The notes beneath the pieces are model-generated. The model was not told the DNA's origin, did no database searches, and saw only the letters and a program-made list of their open reading frames with translations. Made by a program: the position numbers and the translations under genes. DNA of 23,704 bases from the NCBI GenBank assembly GCA_034211115.1, contig JAXHTH010000226.1, positions 1-23,704 of the forward strand, written 5' to 3'. Below are positions 15,699 to 23,704 of this stretch, in pieces (the first letter of the stretch is position 1; every line of letters starts with the position of its first letter). Source of the stretch: JAXHTH01 sp034211115. GTDB taxonomy: Bacteria > Planctomycetota > Phycisphaerae > Phycisphaerales > SM1A02.

Positions 15699-16412
15699 TC
15701 AGCGCAGAGAGGGGGCCAGCCGGCGCCGCCACAGGCCCGCGGCGGGGCGGAGCTTGTACCACCAGCAGTTCATCACCGCGCAGACGGCCACGCAGGCGAT
15801 GCCCGCCAGCTCGAGGGCGTACACCGCCTCGATGCCCAGCAGTCGGCGATTTAAGAGGACATCGAGGTGATGAAATGACACCGCCCGGCTCAGCAGGAAG
15901 CACGCCAGCAGGATCGTCCCCGCGAACGCGGGCACGTGCCGCGGCAGCAGCTCCCGCGTGAGATACAGCAATGTCGCCAGCGTGCTCAGCCCGCCCAGCG
16001 CGATCAGGCCGACGACAAGGCTCTGGACGCGTCGACGCTCGTGAATCCACCCCTGCTCCCGCGCGATCTGACGCCCCACCTCCGTGAGCCATCCCTGGAG
16101 ATCGAGTTGCTTGTTGATGCCCAGGAAGAGGCACAGACCGGCCAGGAGCGCCCAGAAGCAGAAGCTCGCCCGGTAGGCGGCGCTGCGATTGCGGAAGCGT
16201 CGATCGCCCGGGAAGTCGACCGCGCGCCGCGCCCCGAGCCGCGCCACGTGCAGCGCCCAGGCGCAGAGGCTCGCCGTCGAGAGATAGAGAACGACGATCG
16301 TCCAGCCGAGGACGGTCGGATCGCCGATGCCCGGCCGCCAGCCGTCGACGGTGCGGACCGCCGGCAGCAGGGTCAGGACATTCAGCTCAACGCCGGCGAG
16401 CAGATCCGCCAC
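15699..16412 (-). CDS. Multi-pass membrane protein of unknown function
   Basis: The product is about 238 residues if started at GTG 16412, which has GGAGG 8 nt upstream; GTG 16490 would add 26 residues but lacks a ribosome site. About six hydrophobic segments are visible, for example VLGWTIVVLYLSTASLCAWAL, FCFWALLAGLCLFLGI, LVVGLIALGGLSTLATLLYL, AGTILLACFLLSRAV and ALELAGIACVAVCAVM. The loop with NKQLDLQGWLTEVGRQIARE is amphipathic. No catalytic motif or known family was recognised. The C-terminus is basic (WRRRLAPSLR), likely cytoplasmic. It lies upstream of the phosphofructokinase gene on the same strand, 165 bp away. Confidence 0.65.
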   Translation of the reverse strand: MADLLAGVELNVLTLLPAVRTVDGWRPGIGDPTVLGWTIVVLYLSTASLCAWALHVARLGARRAVDFPGDRRFRNRSAAYRASFCFWALLAGLCLFLGINKQLDLQGWLTEVGRQIAREQGWIHERRRVQSLVVGLIALGGLSTLATLLYLTRELLPRHVPAFAGTILLACFLLSRAVSFHHLDVLLNRRLLGIEAVYALELAGIACVAVCAVMNCWWYKLRPAAGLWRRRLAPSLR

Positions 16413-16657
16413 GCCTCCCCCCTCCGCGACTGACCGGCCGGCCTCCGCGCGGCCGATCCGGATGCAACAGCTCCGCGGGCCGGGACGCACGCCCGACCGC
16501 GTGAGGCCGATGACACCCTACGATTCAGGCCCCCTGACCCAAGCGGCGGCCGGAGAAAGGTCCGGGCGCACCGACGACGGCGCGGACCGATCGCTCTGGC
16601 GCTTCTGCATCACCTTTGCAGTCTGCCCGGATCGTCGGATCTGTGCCGGGGCCGGTC

Positions 16658-18133
16658 CTACTCCGCCGTGGCGGCCGAAAGGAGCAGGTTCACGATCGCC
16701 TCGCGGTCCGGGTCTTCGAAGGGCCGGCGACGGGCGAGCTCCAGGGCCGTCTGCCCCGCGCGGGTCTCCGCGCCGACGTCCGCCTGCATGCGAAGCAGCA
16801 GCCGCACGCAGGAAGTGCTGCCGCGCCACGCGGCGGCCATGAGCGGCGTATACCCTCGGTGATCGGGCAGATCCGCGTCCATACCGGCGCGGAGCAACAG
16901 CTCGACGCACTCGAAGTTGCCGTTGAGGGCGGCGGCGAGCAGGGCCGTGCTCCCCCGCTTGCTCCGGGCCCGGAGGGCCGCCCCGGCCTCGAGCAGTCGG
17001 CGGGCGGTTCGCGCATCGCCGCCCGCCGCGGCCGCCATCAGCGCCGTATAGCCGTGCCGATTGACGGCGTTGACGTTCGCCCCGGCCTCGAGGAGCAGAT
17101 CGGCGCAGGCGTGATGACCCTCGAGGGCGGCGGCCATCAGCGCGGTCCCGCCCAGATCGTTGCGGGCTTCGACCTCCGCCCCGGCCCGCAGCAGATGGCG
17201 AAGCGCGGCGAGCCGCCCGTGCCGGGCCGCGTACATCAGCGCCGTCTCGCCGTTATGAGAGGCGGCCTCGAGATCCGCCCCCTCCGTGATGAGGAAGCGC
17301 GCGCAGGCTCCGTCCGCATGGGCCGAGGCGAGCATGAGGGCGGTTTCGCCCCGTTCGTTGGGCGTCTCGATCGAGGCGCCCGATTCGAGCAGGCCCCGGA
17401 TCGTCTCGATGGCGCCTTCGCGCGCCGCGCGGGTGAGGGCGGTCTCGCCCTCGGCATCGCGCGCTTCGATATCCGCTCCGGCCCGGACAAGCTGCTCGAT
17501 GGCGGCGATGTTCCCCGCCCACGCGGCGATCATCAGCGCCGTCTCCCCCTCCACCGTCCGCGCCTCCGGGTCCGCCCCCGCCACGAGCAGCCGTCGCACG
17601 CAGGCGGCGTCGCGGAACGCGGCCATCATGAGCGGCGTGTAGCCGTTCTCGTCGGCGGTGTCCGGATCCGCCTTCGCCAACAGCAGACGATCGAGCGCTT
17701 CATATCGCCCGGCCCAGGCGGCGACGGCGAGGGCGGTCCCGCCGGTATCACTCCGCGCCTCCAGCGGCGCCCCGGCGGCGATGAGACGATGCAGGCAGTC
17801 CACGTGCCCGTTCGCCGCGGCGGCCATCAGAGGCGTATGGCCCCCTTGATCGGGCACGGCGACGTCCGCCCCCGCCTCGACCAGCAGTTCAACACACGCC
17901 TCGTGACCCTCACGCGCGGCGATGAGCAGCGCCGTCGCCCCGCCGGCGCCGCGCTCATCGACGTCGACGCCTCCGGCAAGCTGTCGAGAGAGAAACCGCA
18001 CGTCGCCGATCGCCGCCGCGTCATGCACCGGCCCGGCGGGAGCGTGGGGCGAGCCGCCGGCGGCCAGCGCCGCCGCGATCAGCAGAAGCCACGATGAACG
18101 CGCACAACCTCGTGAGCCGGCGATGGACGGCAT
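16658..18133 (-). CDS. Exported ankyrin-repeat protein
   Basis: The product is a 491-residue protein. ATG 18133 has GGAGG upstream at good spacing and begins a signal peptide (RSSWLLLIAAALAAGGS). The rest is a solenoid of about 13 ankyrin repeats of 33 residues. Each carries the G-x-T-A/P-L-x-x-A-A helix start (ETALMIAA, YTPLMAAA, GTALMAAA and others) and the LLLEAGADV-like helix end. A capping segment, VHDAAAIGDVRFLSRQLAG, opens the array, and a short helix (REAIVNLLLSAA) closes it. Ankyrin arrays bind other proteins; there is no enzyme domain. Because of the signal peptide the partner is probably in the periplasm or outside. The gene diverges from the NusG-like gene. Confidence 0.85.
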   Translation of the reverse strand: MPSIAGSRGCARSSWLLLIAAALAAGGSPHAPAGPVHDAAAIGDVRFLSRQLAGGVDVDERGAGGATALLIAAREGHEACVELLVEAGADVAVPDQGGHTPLMAAAANGHVDCLHRLIAAGAPLEARSDTGGTALAVAAWAGRYEALDRLLLAKADPDTADENGYTPLMMAAFRDAACVRRLLVAGADPEARTVEGETALMIAAWAGNIAAIEQLVRAGADIEARDAEGETALTRAAREGAIETIRGLLESGASIETPNERGETALMLASAHADGACARFLITEGADLEAASHNGETALMYAARHGRLAALRHLLRAGAEVEARNDLGGTALMAAALEGHHACADLLLEAGANVNAVNRHGYTALMAAAAGGDARTARRLLEAGAALRARSKRGSTALLAAALNGNFECVELLLRAGMDADLPDHRGYTPLMAAAWRGSTSCVRLLLRMQADVGAETRAGQTALELARRRPFEDPDREAIVNLLLSAATAE

Positions 18134-18491
18134 GGTCGATCCTCCAGGCCAATCACGTGCGGGCGGAGGGCGCCGCCCGCGCGGTGAAGCGTTATCGGCA
18201 GCACCGCGACGCGCCCGACATATGTTCGCGCCGCCGGCGCCGGGCGCGCGGTCAACACGTCCATCGGCCGCGTTACCGGACGTTGCACGGTCCTCCCCCT
18301 GGCCGGGCAGGGCGGATCTCTTCGCCACCCGTCCGTTCTGGCAGCAATCGCCCAAGCCGGATAATCCGACGCGGGAATCTGTCCGATATCGCCGTCGCGC
18401 CGTCTCTTACAGACGAGCGGCGCCGCCTGCGGACGGCCCCGCAGCGCTCGCTGCCCGGGACGGTGCGCCCGGCCCTCGAGGAGTGCCTGCC
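18134..18491. other. Divergent gap between ankyrin gene and NusG-like gene
   Basis: This 358-bp gap should hold the promoters of two divergent units. A GATAAT hexamer at 18360-18365 is a possible plus-strand -10 for the polysaccharide cluster, with only TTCTGG at 18336 as a poor -35. A 5-bp hairpin CGTCT-CTTAC-AGACG lies in the leader (18401-18415). No open frame in the gap has convincing composition on either strand. Confidence 0.4.
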
Positions 18492-19106
18492 ATGCCGATT
18501 GACATTCGCGAAGCCGAGCCACGATCGCTCCTCGCGACAACCGGGGATGCATCGCCACCCTGCGTGGTGGAGGCCGGAAGTCTCGACCCCGCCGCTTCGG
18601 ACAGGCGACTCGCGCCGGGGGAGGTGCGCTGGCACGTGCTGCACACGAAGGCGCGACAGGAGAAGGCCATCGCCCGTGCTCTGCACGCCGCCGACATCGA
18701 GCATTATCTGCCGCTCGTCAGCCGCGTGCGGTACCGTTCGCGTCGCAAGCGTCAGGTGGAGGAGCCGCTGTTCGCGTCATACCTGTTTTTGCGCGGCCCG
18801 CTGGAGGCGGCATATTTCGCCGTCGCCACCAAGCGCGTGGCGAACATCATCAACGTCATCGATCAGGATCGCTTCGTCAATGAACTGGAGCAGATCCGAC
18901 GCGCGTTGCATCACGGGGCGGCCCTGCGCCCCGATCGATATCTCGAGGTTGGCCGCCGCGTTCGGGTGACGGCGGGTCCGTTCCGCGACATCGAGGGACG
19001 CATCGAGCATCGGGCCCGTCCCGATCGGCTCGTCCTGCAGATCGCCGCCCTGGGCCGCGCCACGAGTCTGGAGATCGACGCGGACCTCCTCGAGGGAGTG
19101 GACTAG
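18492..19106 (+). CDS. NusG-like specialised transcription antiterminator (UpxY/LoaP/RfaH type)
   Basis: The product is a 204-residue protein. The NusG N-terminal domain starts at about residue 45 with RWHVLHTKARQEKAIARAL, the W-x-V/A-x-x-T/N-K pattern of this group, and contains EHYLPLVSRVRYRSRRKRQV and EPLFASYLFLRGP. A C-terminal KOW-like unit reads VGRRVRVTAGPFRDIEGRIE. Paralogues of NusG at the head of polysaccharide operons let RNA polymerase read through long clusters; this position matches. The first 40 residues are variable and probably disordered. The start is ATG 18492; no strong ribosome site is seen. It is followed by the pyruvyl transferase after about 195 bp, with a small hairpin (19113-19130) between. 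Confidence 0.85.
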   Translation: MPIDIREAEPRSLLATTGDASPPCVVEAGSLDPAASDRRLAPGEVRWHVLHTKARQEKAIARALHAADIEHYLPLVSRVRYRSRRKRQVEEPLFASYLFLRGPLEAAYFAVATKRVANIINVIDQDRFVNELEQIRRALHHGAALRPDRYLEVGRRVRVTAGPFRDIEGRIEHRARPDRLVLQIAALGRATSLEIDADLLEGVD

Positions 19107-19112
19107 CCGACG

Positions 19113-19130
19113 CCGGCGGTCCGCCGCCGG
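19113..19130 (+). other. Small hairpin CCGGCGG-TCCG-CCGCCGG after NusG-like gene
   Basis: A perfect 7-bp stem with a 4-nt loop lies 7 bp after the NusG-like stop codon. No T-tract follows, so it is not a normal terminator. Its place just behind an antiterminator gene makes it a possible pause or recruitment element, but short GC hairpins are common at this base composition. Confidence 0.3.
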
Positions 19131-19300
19131 GCTCGTCTCGTCCACGACAACTCACCTTCCGGCGAAGTCGGCATCGACCCACGATGCGCGCGACGGGGGC
19201 GAAGCCCGCCCTCAGCCGGCCCCACCACGACCGGAAACGCGCTTCACGCATTCCCCCTTCTCCGGCACGGCTCGCCCCGCTGCGGAACGTGCACAGCGCC

Positions 19301-20686
19301 ATGACCGCGATGTCACAAACAACACAGCAACCATCCCACACCTTCACCGGCACGCCGCCCCCCGCGGACGCGAGCGGACGATCGCTGCGACTGTGCATCT
19401 TCGGCGCGCCTCCGGGCACGGGCAATCTCGGGGTGACCGCGCTGCACCGCGCGCTGCTCCAGGGGATCGCCCAACGGGTCGAGCATCCCGCCCTCACGGT
19501 CTTCGACGATCGACGGGGGATCCGGGACGCCGCCGCCCCCGTGCTTGATCGCCGCTTGCCGTTCCAGCTCTGCGGCGCGATCCCGACGCGACGGATCCAT
19601 CTGCGCGACAGCCTCTGGCGTATCCGCGTCTCGGGCCGGCTGGGGGGGCTGGGCAACCCGGCCGTCGCCGTCCTCCGCGCCGCCGACGCCGTCCTCGACG
19701 TCACCGGCGGCGACAGCTTCACCGATCTCTACGGCCCGCGGCGCTTCCGCTGGGCGACGCTGGACAAGCTCATCACCCTCGAGCAGGGCGTGCCGCTCAT
19801 CCTCACGCCGCAGACGATCGGCCCGTTCGGCGATGAACGCACGACACGGATCGCGCAACGGATCCTCCGCGCGGCGGCGATGATCTGGGCCCGCGATGCG
19901 CGAAGCCATGCCCTCCTCCGCGAGCTGCTGGGTGCCGATTTCGATCCGCAGCGTCATCGCTTCGGCGTGGATCTCGCCTTCGGCCTGGAGGCGCGCCCGC
20001 CGGCGCAACCGCTGCCGGCGCCCGTCGCGGCGTGGCTGGCCGCGGGATCGGAGCGACCCGTGATCGGCTTCAACGTGAGCGGACTGCTTGCCAACAACGC
20101 GCCGGCGTCACAGCGGCGCTTCGGCCTGCGCGCCGACTACCGGGAGGCCGTGATCGGCTTCCTCACGCGAATCCTGCGCGAGACGGACGCCAACGTGCTC
20201 CTGACGCCGCACGTCGTGACGCGATCCGGTCATCACGAACACGACCCCGACGCCTGCACGTCGATCATTCACTCGCTGGGCGACATCGGCGCGGGGCGCC
20301 TCGCGCTGGCGCCGCGGACGGAGGACCCGGCGGAGATGAAGTGGATCATCGCCCGCACGGACTGGTTCTGCGCCACGCGGATGCACGCGGGGATCGCGGC
20401 GCTCTCGTCGGCCGTGCCGACCGCGGCGATCGCCTACAGCCACAAGACGCGGGGCGTGTACGACACCTGCGGGCAGGGCCGACACGTCGCCGATCCGCGC
20501 GAATCGAGCACGGAGGAGGTCATCGACCGTCTGTGGCAGTCATGGTCGCAGCGCGCCGCCGCCGCGTCCGAGCTGCGCCACCGCCTCCCCTTCGTCCTCC
20601 GCCAGGCGGACGAACAGATGGACGCCATGCTCGCCTGCGCGGGCCTTGAAACACACGCCGCGCCCGAACGGCGCCGCGCCGCGTGA
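19301..20686 (+). CDS. Polysaccharide pyruvyl transferase family protein (WcaK/AmsJ type)
   Basis: The product is about 461 residues from ATG 19301 (ATG 19310 or a longer start at 19184 are possible; none has a strong ribosome site). The family adds ketal-linked pyruvate from phosphoenolpyruvate to sugars of exopolysaccharide. Visible segments are LCIFGAPPGTGNLGVTALHR at the N-terminus, VTGGDSFTDLYGPRRFRW, PLILTPQTIGPF, ARDARSHALLRELLG, and a C-terminal TRMHAGIAALSSAVPTAAIA followed by YSHKTRGVYD. These follow the GT-B-like fold with the family's RxH motif. It lies downstream of the NusG-like gene and overlaps or abuts the next gene (GTGA at 20683-20686). The acceptor sugar is unknown. Confidence 0.85.
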   Translation: MTAMSQTTQQPSHTFTGTPPPADASGRSLRLCIFGAPPGTGNLGVTALHRALLQGIAQRVEHPALTVFDDRRGIRDAAAPVLDRRLPFQLCGAIPTRRIHLRDSLWRIRVSGRLGGLGNPAVAVLRAADAVLDVTGGDSFTDLYGPRRFRWATLDKLITLEQGVPLILTPQTIGPFGDERTTRIAQRILRAAAMIWARDARSHALLRELLGADFDPQRHRFGVDLAFGLEARPPAQPLPAPVAAWLAAGSERPVIGFNVSGLLANNAPASQRRFGLRADYREAVIGFLTRILRETDANVLLTPHVVTRSGHHEHDPDACTSIIHSLGDIGAGRLALAPRTEDPAEMKWIIARTDWFCATRMHAGIAALSSAVPTAAIAYSHKTRGVYDTCGQGRHVADPRESSTEEVIDRLWQSWSQRAAAASELRHRLPFVLRQADEQMDAMLACAGLETHAAPERRRAA

Positions 20687-20706
20687 CACATCGTCCGCAC
20701 GCAACG

Positions 20707-22458
20707 ATGAACGCATCCGCGATGACCCGAGACGACCACCATCAGCGCATCGAACTGCTCATCGCGCCGCGCGATGTCATGCACGGCCGGTGTGCGGCGA
20801 CACTCCTCGAAGCGCTGGGGCAGACGCTGACCGCACCGCGCTGCTCGCGCTTCACCTGCGGCGCCGAGGCGATCACATGCCTCGCCGAGGACGATGTACA
20901 CGGGGATCCTCCGGGACTCGATCCCGCCCCGATGCGCATCGTCGAGGGACTGTGGCCGGAGCCGCTCGGCCTGCGCCTGACCGTGGCGGCGCAGGCCCCG
21001 CACGCGTCGTGGCGCGTCGAGTCGGATCGATACGGCGTGCGGCCGATCTTCTACGCCTTCGATTCCGCGCGGCGGCCGATCGTGTCGACGCGCCCGGAGC
21101 TCGTCGCCGCCATCATCGGTGCGCCGCTTTCCCGCCGATCGATCGCCGAGCATCTGCTGGTGAACTACAACCTCGACGACCACACGCCGTTCGAGGATGT
21201 CCATCGTCTCCGTCCCGGCGAATGCCTGGTCATGACGAAAGACAACGGCCTGGACATCACCTCGGCGACGTGTCCCGCGGTGCGGCCGGGGGATCCCGCC
21301 GGGAAGGAGCCGCCGTGGCTCGAGCCGCTGACGGAGACTGTCGCCCGCGCGTTGCAGCGCGGCGACGCCCTGGAACTGACGGGGGGCGTCGACAGCCGGC
21401 TCGTGCTCGCCCTCGCCCTCCACGCCGGCGTCCGGCCCGACCTGGCCTTCACCCTCGGCAACGACGACGATGAGGACGTGCGGCTGGCGCGCATGATCTG
21501 CCGACGTTTCGGGATCCGGCACCTGGCGCTGCCCGTCGTCGTCGAGGAGCGAACCATCATCTCCGAGGCGCATCGGTTCGTCACCGGATCCGGCTTTGCC
21601 TCCAATGCCTGTGCGTACGGCTGGCTGCCCGGCGTCTTCGACCGGCTGTCCGACCGGCGGACGGGCCAGGTCGGCGGATGCGGCGGGGAGTTCGGCACCG
21701 GCATCCGCTGCCCATCCCTCGATTGTGGGGTCAACCTGCCGCTCGTGCGGCGATGGTGGGTCCGCCTCCGTCTGATCGACACCGCCACCCGCCTCGACGA
21801 CTTGTTCGGCCGGGACGAGGGACGGCGATTGAACGATCAGGTCGAGCAGACGCTTCTGGCGGCGATGCAGCGTCGACCCGACACGCACCGGGCGCGCTTC
21901 GACGGCTTCTACCTCGATCACTATCTCACGCAGCGGATGCCGATGGCGAGCGGCGGCGTGCTCGTCGCCTCCGCCGGCTGGTACCGGCCCCTCCAGCCGT
22001 TCATGCACGGCGCGTACATCGAGTGGGGCCGGGCGCTTTCGACGAAGCAATGCGCCGATCGCGCCCTCCAGACCGAGCTCGTCACGACCCTGGCGCCGCA
22101 ACTCGCCGGGCTGTCGTATGCCGGCGGGCGCGGGCGTCGCCGGCCGCTGATGAAGGCGGTGGGGAAAGCCCGCCGGCGCTGGCGGCGACGCGGCGCCGCC
22201 GCGGATATGGGGGCGCCCTCCGTCGCCGACGCCCTGGCCCGCCGTGACGCCGTGCGGCACTCCCTCCGGGATCTTCCCGATCGCATCGACGGCGCGCTTC
22301 GCGCCGAATCCATCGAAGAGATGCTCGCGAACCCGCCGGCCCGCGCGCGCGAGCTGGGCGTGCTGATCAGCGCCGCCTGGGCGGCCGAGGCGGCCGGGAC
22401 CCTGGCCCGCCGGCTTCGCGCCGACCGCGACGATCGACCCCGGCGCCGCGCGGCCTGA
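20707..22458 (+). CDS. Asparagine-synthase-like protein lacking the glutaminase cysteine
   Basis: The product is a 583-residue protein (ATG 20707; GTG 20683, overlapping the previous stop, would add 8 residues). The N-terminal third keeps the outline of the AsnB glutaminase fold (VESDRYGVRPIFYAFD, LRPGEC), but Cys2 after the initiator is missing, so it should not hydrolyse glutamine. The synthase part has the ATP-binding PP-loop TGGVDSRL at about 230-237 and a long helical C-terminal domain (FDGFYLDHYLTQRMPM). Such proteins are frequent in polysaccharide and secondary-metabolite clusters and may amidate or aminate uronic acids or other acids. The substrate is not evident. The tail is Arg/Ala-rich. 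It sits between pyruvyl transferase and flippase genes, which supports a surface-polysaccharide role. Confidence 0.82.
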   Translation: MNASAMTRDDHHQRIELLIAPRDVMHGRCAATLLEALGQTLTAPRCSRFTCGAEAITCLAEDDVHGDPPGLDPAPMRIVEGLWPEPLGLRLTVAAQAPHASWRVESDRYGVRPIFYAFDSARRPIVSTRPELVAAIIGAPLSRRSIAEHLLVNYNLDDHTPFEDVHRLRPGECLVMTKDNGLDITSATCPAVRPGDPAGKEPPWLEPLTETVARALQRGDALELTGGVDSRLVLALALHAGVRPDLAFTLGNDDDEDVRLARMICRRFGIRHLALPVVVEERTIISEAHRFVTGSGFASNACAYGWLPGVFDRLSDRRTGQVGGCGGEFGTGIRCPSLDCGVNLPLVRRWWVRLRLIDTATRLDDLFGRDEGRRLNDQVEQTLLAAMQRRPDTHRARFDGFYLDHYLTQRMPMASGGVLVASAGWYRPLQPFMHGAYIEWGRALSTKQCADRALQTELVTTLAPQLAGLSYAGGRGRRRPLMKAVGKARRRWRRRGAAADMGAPSVADALARRDAVRHSLRDLPDRIDGALRAESIEEMLANPPARARELGVLISAAWAAEAAGTLARRLRADRDDRPRRRAA

Positions 22459-22521
22459 GCCCAGGCGCCCGCTTTCGATCAATTCATCACGGTTTTTCCC
22501 TCCGTACCTGCGTTGAAACAC

Positions 22522-23704
22522 GTGTCTTCCGTCGAGACATCACGAAAGAGCTTCTCGCACGCGGTGCGCTGGGCGTACGCGGCGCGGCTCGGCCACCGGG
22601 GCATCGGGCTGCTGCTCACGTTCATTCTCGCCGGTCTGCTCGGGCCGAAGCACTTCGGCACGATCGCCATGGCGATGGCGTACATCCTGTTCATGGAGAT
22701 GCTCGTCACGCAGGGAATGACCGCCGCGCTCGTGCAGCGCCGGGATCTGACGGAAGAACATCTCGATTCGGCGTTCTGGCTGATTCTTCTCGCGGGGATC
22801 CTGCTCGCCGGCGCCGGCGCCGCGCTCGGTCCCCTCTGGGGGCGGGTGAACGGTCTGCCCGCGCTGGGGCCGGTGATCGCCGTGCTCTCCCTGTCGATCC
22901 CGATCAACGCGCTGACGATCGTGCACGTCGCGCTGCGGCAGCGCGCGATGGACTTCCGCACTTTGGCCCTGCTGAACGGAGGCGGCTCGATCATCGGCGG
23001 CGCGGCCGGCATCGCCATGGCCGTCGCCGGATGCGGCATCTGGTCGCTCGTCGGACAGCAACTCGTGCGCTGCATCATCTGGAGCGTCATGCTCTGGCGG
23101 CTGACGGACTGGCGCCCCCGACGGCGCTGCTCGCCGCGCCGTCTCCGCGAGCTGCTGGGGGTGAGCGGCGGGATGTTCGTCTCGCGCCTCGGCGAATACG
23201 CCTCCAGCCAGTCCGACGCCGTGCTGATGGGGCTCTTCTTCGGCCCCGTCGCGGTGGGCCTCTACCGCATGGCCGAGCGGCTCATGAGCACGCTGCTGGA
23301 CGTCGCGGCCCGGTCGCTCCAGGCGGTCTCCGTGCCGCATTTCTCACACCTTCAGGACGACCCGCCGGCGCTGCGCAAGGCGCTGCTGACGTGCATCAGG
23401 GTCGGCACCGGCCTGACGATCCCCGCCATGGCGCTGATCGCCGCGGTGAGCGACCAGCTCATGGCGCTGCTCGGGACGCAATGGATGCCCGCGGCGGCGG
23501 TGTTGAAGATCGTCATCATCATGGGCATCGTCAAGGCGGCGACGCTCTTCACCGACCCCCTCCTCCTCGCCCGGCGCCGCGCGTGGACCATCGCTTCACT
23601 CGCCTGGGCGCTGGGCCTGCTGACGGCCGGAACCCTCGCCGTGGTCGGCGCGGCGATGATGGCCGCGGCGGTCGAAGACCAGATCACCGCCATCGCTCTG
23701 GCGC
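22522..23704 (+). CDS. Wzx-type polysaccharide flippase (N-terminal part, cut by window end)
   Basis: An open frame of 394 codons runs from GTG 22522 (TTG 22513 possible; no ribosome site seen) off the right edge. It encodes a polytopic membrane protein of the oligosaccharide flippase/MATE-like superfamily. The N-terminus SFSHAVRWAYAARLGHRGIG leads into GLLLTFILAGLLGPKHFGTIAMA, the typical GLLGPxxFG start of WzxC-like proteins. Later landmarks are MTAALVQRRDLTEEHLDSAFW, MDFRTLALLNG, GCGIWSLVGQQL, ASSQSDAVLMGLFFGPVAVGLYRMAERL, and VSVPHFSHLQ. It would move lipid-linked repeat units across the inner membrane. The frame is in line with the cluster's other genes and completes the polysaccharide set visible here. 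Confidence 0.85.
   Translation, partial: MSSVETSRKSFSHAVRWAYAARLGHRGIGLLLTFILAGLLGPKHFGTIAMAMAYILFMEMLVTQGMTAALVQRRDLTEEHLDSAFWLILLAGILLAGAGAALGPLWGRVNGLPALGPVIAVLSLSIPINALTIVHVALRQRAMDFRTLALLNGGGSIIGGAAGIAMAVAGCGIWSLVGQQLVRCIIWSVMLWRLTDWRPRRRCSPRRLRELLGVSGGMFVSRLGEYASSQSDAVLMGLFFGPVAVGLYRMAERLMSTLLDVAARSLQAVSVPHFSHLQDDPPALRKALLTCIRVGTGLTIPAMALIAAVSDQLMALLGTQWMPAAAVLKIVIIMGIVKAATLFTDPLLLARRRAWTIASLAWALGLLTAGTLAVVGAAMMAAAVEDQITAIALA

Noticed and set aside
14217..15854. 545-codon plus-strand open frame opposite the phosphofructokinase
   Set aside because: It is antisense to a gene with full catalytic motifs and has biased His/Asp/Gly composition.
16616..18097. 493-codon plus-strand open frame with apparent internal repeats
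   Set aside because: The periodicity mirrors the ankyrin repeats of the minus-strand gene; it is not an independent repeat protein.
20434..22521. 695-codon minus-strand open frame opposite the asparagine-synthase-like gene
   Set aside because: Shadow of the plus-strand gene, which carries the TGGVDS loop and fits the cluster.
22479..23340. Minus-strand open frames near the right edge
   Set aside because: The plus strand is open to the edge and encodes clear flippase membrane segments; the minus frames are its antisense.

Overview
The window is high-GC bacterial DNA with planctomycete character. I infer Planctomycetota, probably a Phycisphaerae-like lineage. The basis is the secretin-N-like exported protein with a long glycine linker, the many lipoproteins, the PPi-type phosphofructokinase and repeat-rich intergenic gaps. 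No rRNA or other phylogenetic marker is present, so the assignment is tentative.

Layout. Bases 1-371 hold the end of an unrecognised gene, folded back on itself by a perfect 75-bp inverted repeat that begins at base 1; this may be an assembly artefact. A secreted STN-like protein (512-1537) follows and ends in a clear Rho-independent terminator. Bases 1777-5250 carry four consecutive lipoprotein genes: two LpoB-like proteins, a COG3014-like protein and a YcfL/DUF1425-like protein. Next come a metallophosphoesterase (-), a 690-bp gap with a candidate structured RNA and strong terminator, a DUF6125-like protein (-), a zinc alcohol dehydrogenase (+) and an AIM24/TIGR00266 protein (-).

From 10185 to 14176 a TetR regulator faces a methyltransferase gene that is followed by a two-gene osmolyte/ergothioneine-type ABC importer (an ATPase, then a permease fused to a binding protein). 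A TetR-style palindrome overlaps a predicted promoter in the divergent gap, so I infer that TetR controls the methyltransferase-transporter operon. A PPi-type phosphofructokinase, a membrane protein and an exported ankyrin-repeat protein follow, all on the minus strand.

The right end (18492 to the edge) starts an exopolysaccharide cluster: a specialised NusG-like antiterminator, a polysaccharide pyruvyl transferase, an asparagine-synthase-like enzyme without the glutaminase cysteine, and a Wzx-type flippase cut by the window end. Together these suggest synthesis, decoration and export of a surface polysaccharide.

Several gaps carry short palindromic or tandem repeats. No tRNA, rRNA, CRISPR array, transposase or phage gene was seen. 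I found no convincing wholly new multi-gene system. The best leads are the structured RNA candidate (6752-6908), the lipoprotein operon and the TetR-controlled methyltransferase-importer unit.
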